Part shown: one piece after another, positions 63,377 through 64,000 of the stretch
Layout: the number at the start of each line of letters is the position of its first letter
How positions within the stretch are numbered: the first letter of the stretch is position 1
DNA from: Mercurialis annua
Taxonomy: Eukaryota > Streptophyta > Magnoliopsida > Malpighiales > Euphorbiaceae
Direction: 5' to 3'
DNA length: 64,000 nucleotides
Assembly: GCF_937616625.2 (NCBI RefSeq)
Contig: NC_065571.1
Location: 22,952,201 to 23,016,200, forward strand
Notes under the pieces: generated by a model
What the model saw: only the letters and a program-made list of their open reading frames with translations
What the model was told of the DNA's origin: nothing
The model's database searches: none
Program-made: the position numbers and the translations under genes

Positions 63377-64000
63377 ATAGGCAGAACTCTTGGTTTTGTT
63401 TTGTCATGTTTGTAAACGTTTGAATCGCCAAAAATGTGAAACATTTGGATTTGTTTCGTAACGTTTTAAACGTTTTGTTTTGTTTCGTAACGTTTGTAAA
63501 CATTTGGCTTAAATTTCTAAAAAGAGGAAACGTTTGGATTTGTTTCGTAATGTTTGTAAATGTTTGGCTTAAATTTCTAAAAAGGTGAAACGTTCGGATT
63601 TATTTATAAACGTTTGGTCTAAATCGCTAAAATGGTGAAACGTTTGGATTTGTTTCGTAACGTTTGTAAACGTTTGGCGTAAATCGCTAAAAAGTGGAAA
63701 CGTTTGGATTTGCTTTGTAACGTTTGTAAACATTTGGCTTAAATTACTAAAAAGGTGAAACGTTTGGATTTATTTCGTAACGTTTGTAAACGTTTGGCTT
63801 AAATTCCTAAAAAGGTGAAATGCTTGGATTTGTTTCGTAATGTTTGTAAACGATTGGCTTAAATTGCTAAAAAGGTGAAACGCTTGGATTTGTTTCGTTA
63901 CGTTTGTAAACGTTTTGCTTAAATTGCTAAAAAGGTGACAAATTTGGATTTGTTTCGTAACCTTTGTAAACGTTTAGCTTAACTTGGTAAAAAGGTGAAA
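63377..64000 (-). repeat. 60-bp satellite, - orientation, to the window edge
   Basis: About 10 monomers, with one shortened unit near 63420-63480 (GTTTCGTAACGTTTTAAACG). Continues past the right edge. Confidence 0.95.

Noticed and set aside
1..64000. Telomeric or CENP-B-box-like motif in the satellite
   Set aside because: No TTTAGGG runs and no match to the CENP-B box core; location on the chromosome cannot be told from sequence alone.

Overview
The window looks like plant (probably eudicot) nuclear heterochromatin: a satellite array broken up by nested LTR retrotransposons and two MITEs. Evidence for a plant source is a degenerate Ty1/copia element of Angela/Tork type, Ty3/gypsy LTRs that start TGTRATATCCCG and end GGGTCGTGACA with primer sites for initiator tRNA-Met (TGGTATCAGAGC), two Mutator-type MITEs with 9-bp target duplications, and a 421-bp block that resembles plant mitochondrial DNA. 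I find no intact host gene, tRNA, rRNA or CRISPR array. The longer open frames are by-products of the satellite or of non-coding retroelement DNA.

Layout. An AT-rich satellite with a 60-bp monomer fills about 19 kb. It runs in + orientation at 1-5240, flips at about 5241, 5930 and 6195, and is in - orientation from there to the right edge. Inserted into it, from left to right, are: a mitochondrial-like block (10313-10733); a decayed minus-strand copia element (11440-18028) joined directly to a 5'-truncated plus-strand gypsy-type element (about 18030-24658) that carries a MITE; a fragment of a second gypsy family (25139-26323); a complete non-coding LTR element with a perfect GTAAC target duplication (31325-41454); a solo LTR of the second gypsy family (42527-44036 plus 61296-61911), split by a 17.25-kb LTR-internal-LTR-internal-LTR array on the minus strand (44037-61290); and a MITE in the satellite (62987-63367).

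The most informative structure is that 17-kb array. Its middle LTR is a chimera: the left part matches the right LTR and the right part matches the left LTR. This is the product expected from unequal crossing-over between the two LTRs of one insertion. The repeated element and its relatives at 31 kb and 18 kb have LTRs of 2.7-3.6 kb, and the complete internal regions are about 4.6-4.7 kb. They have a primer site and polypurine tract but no gag-pol, so they form a LARD-like non-autonomous family. Several non-coding blocks are conserved between diverged copies and may be RNA signals. Reading of homology is by eye; no alignment or database search was run.
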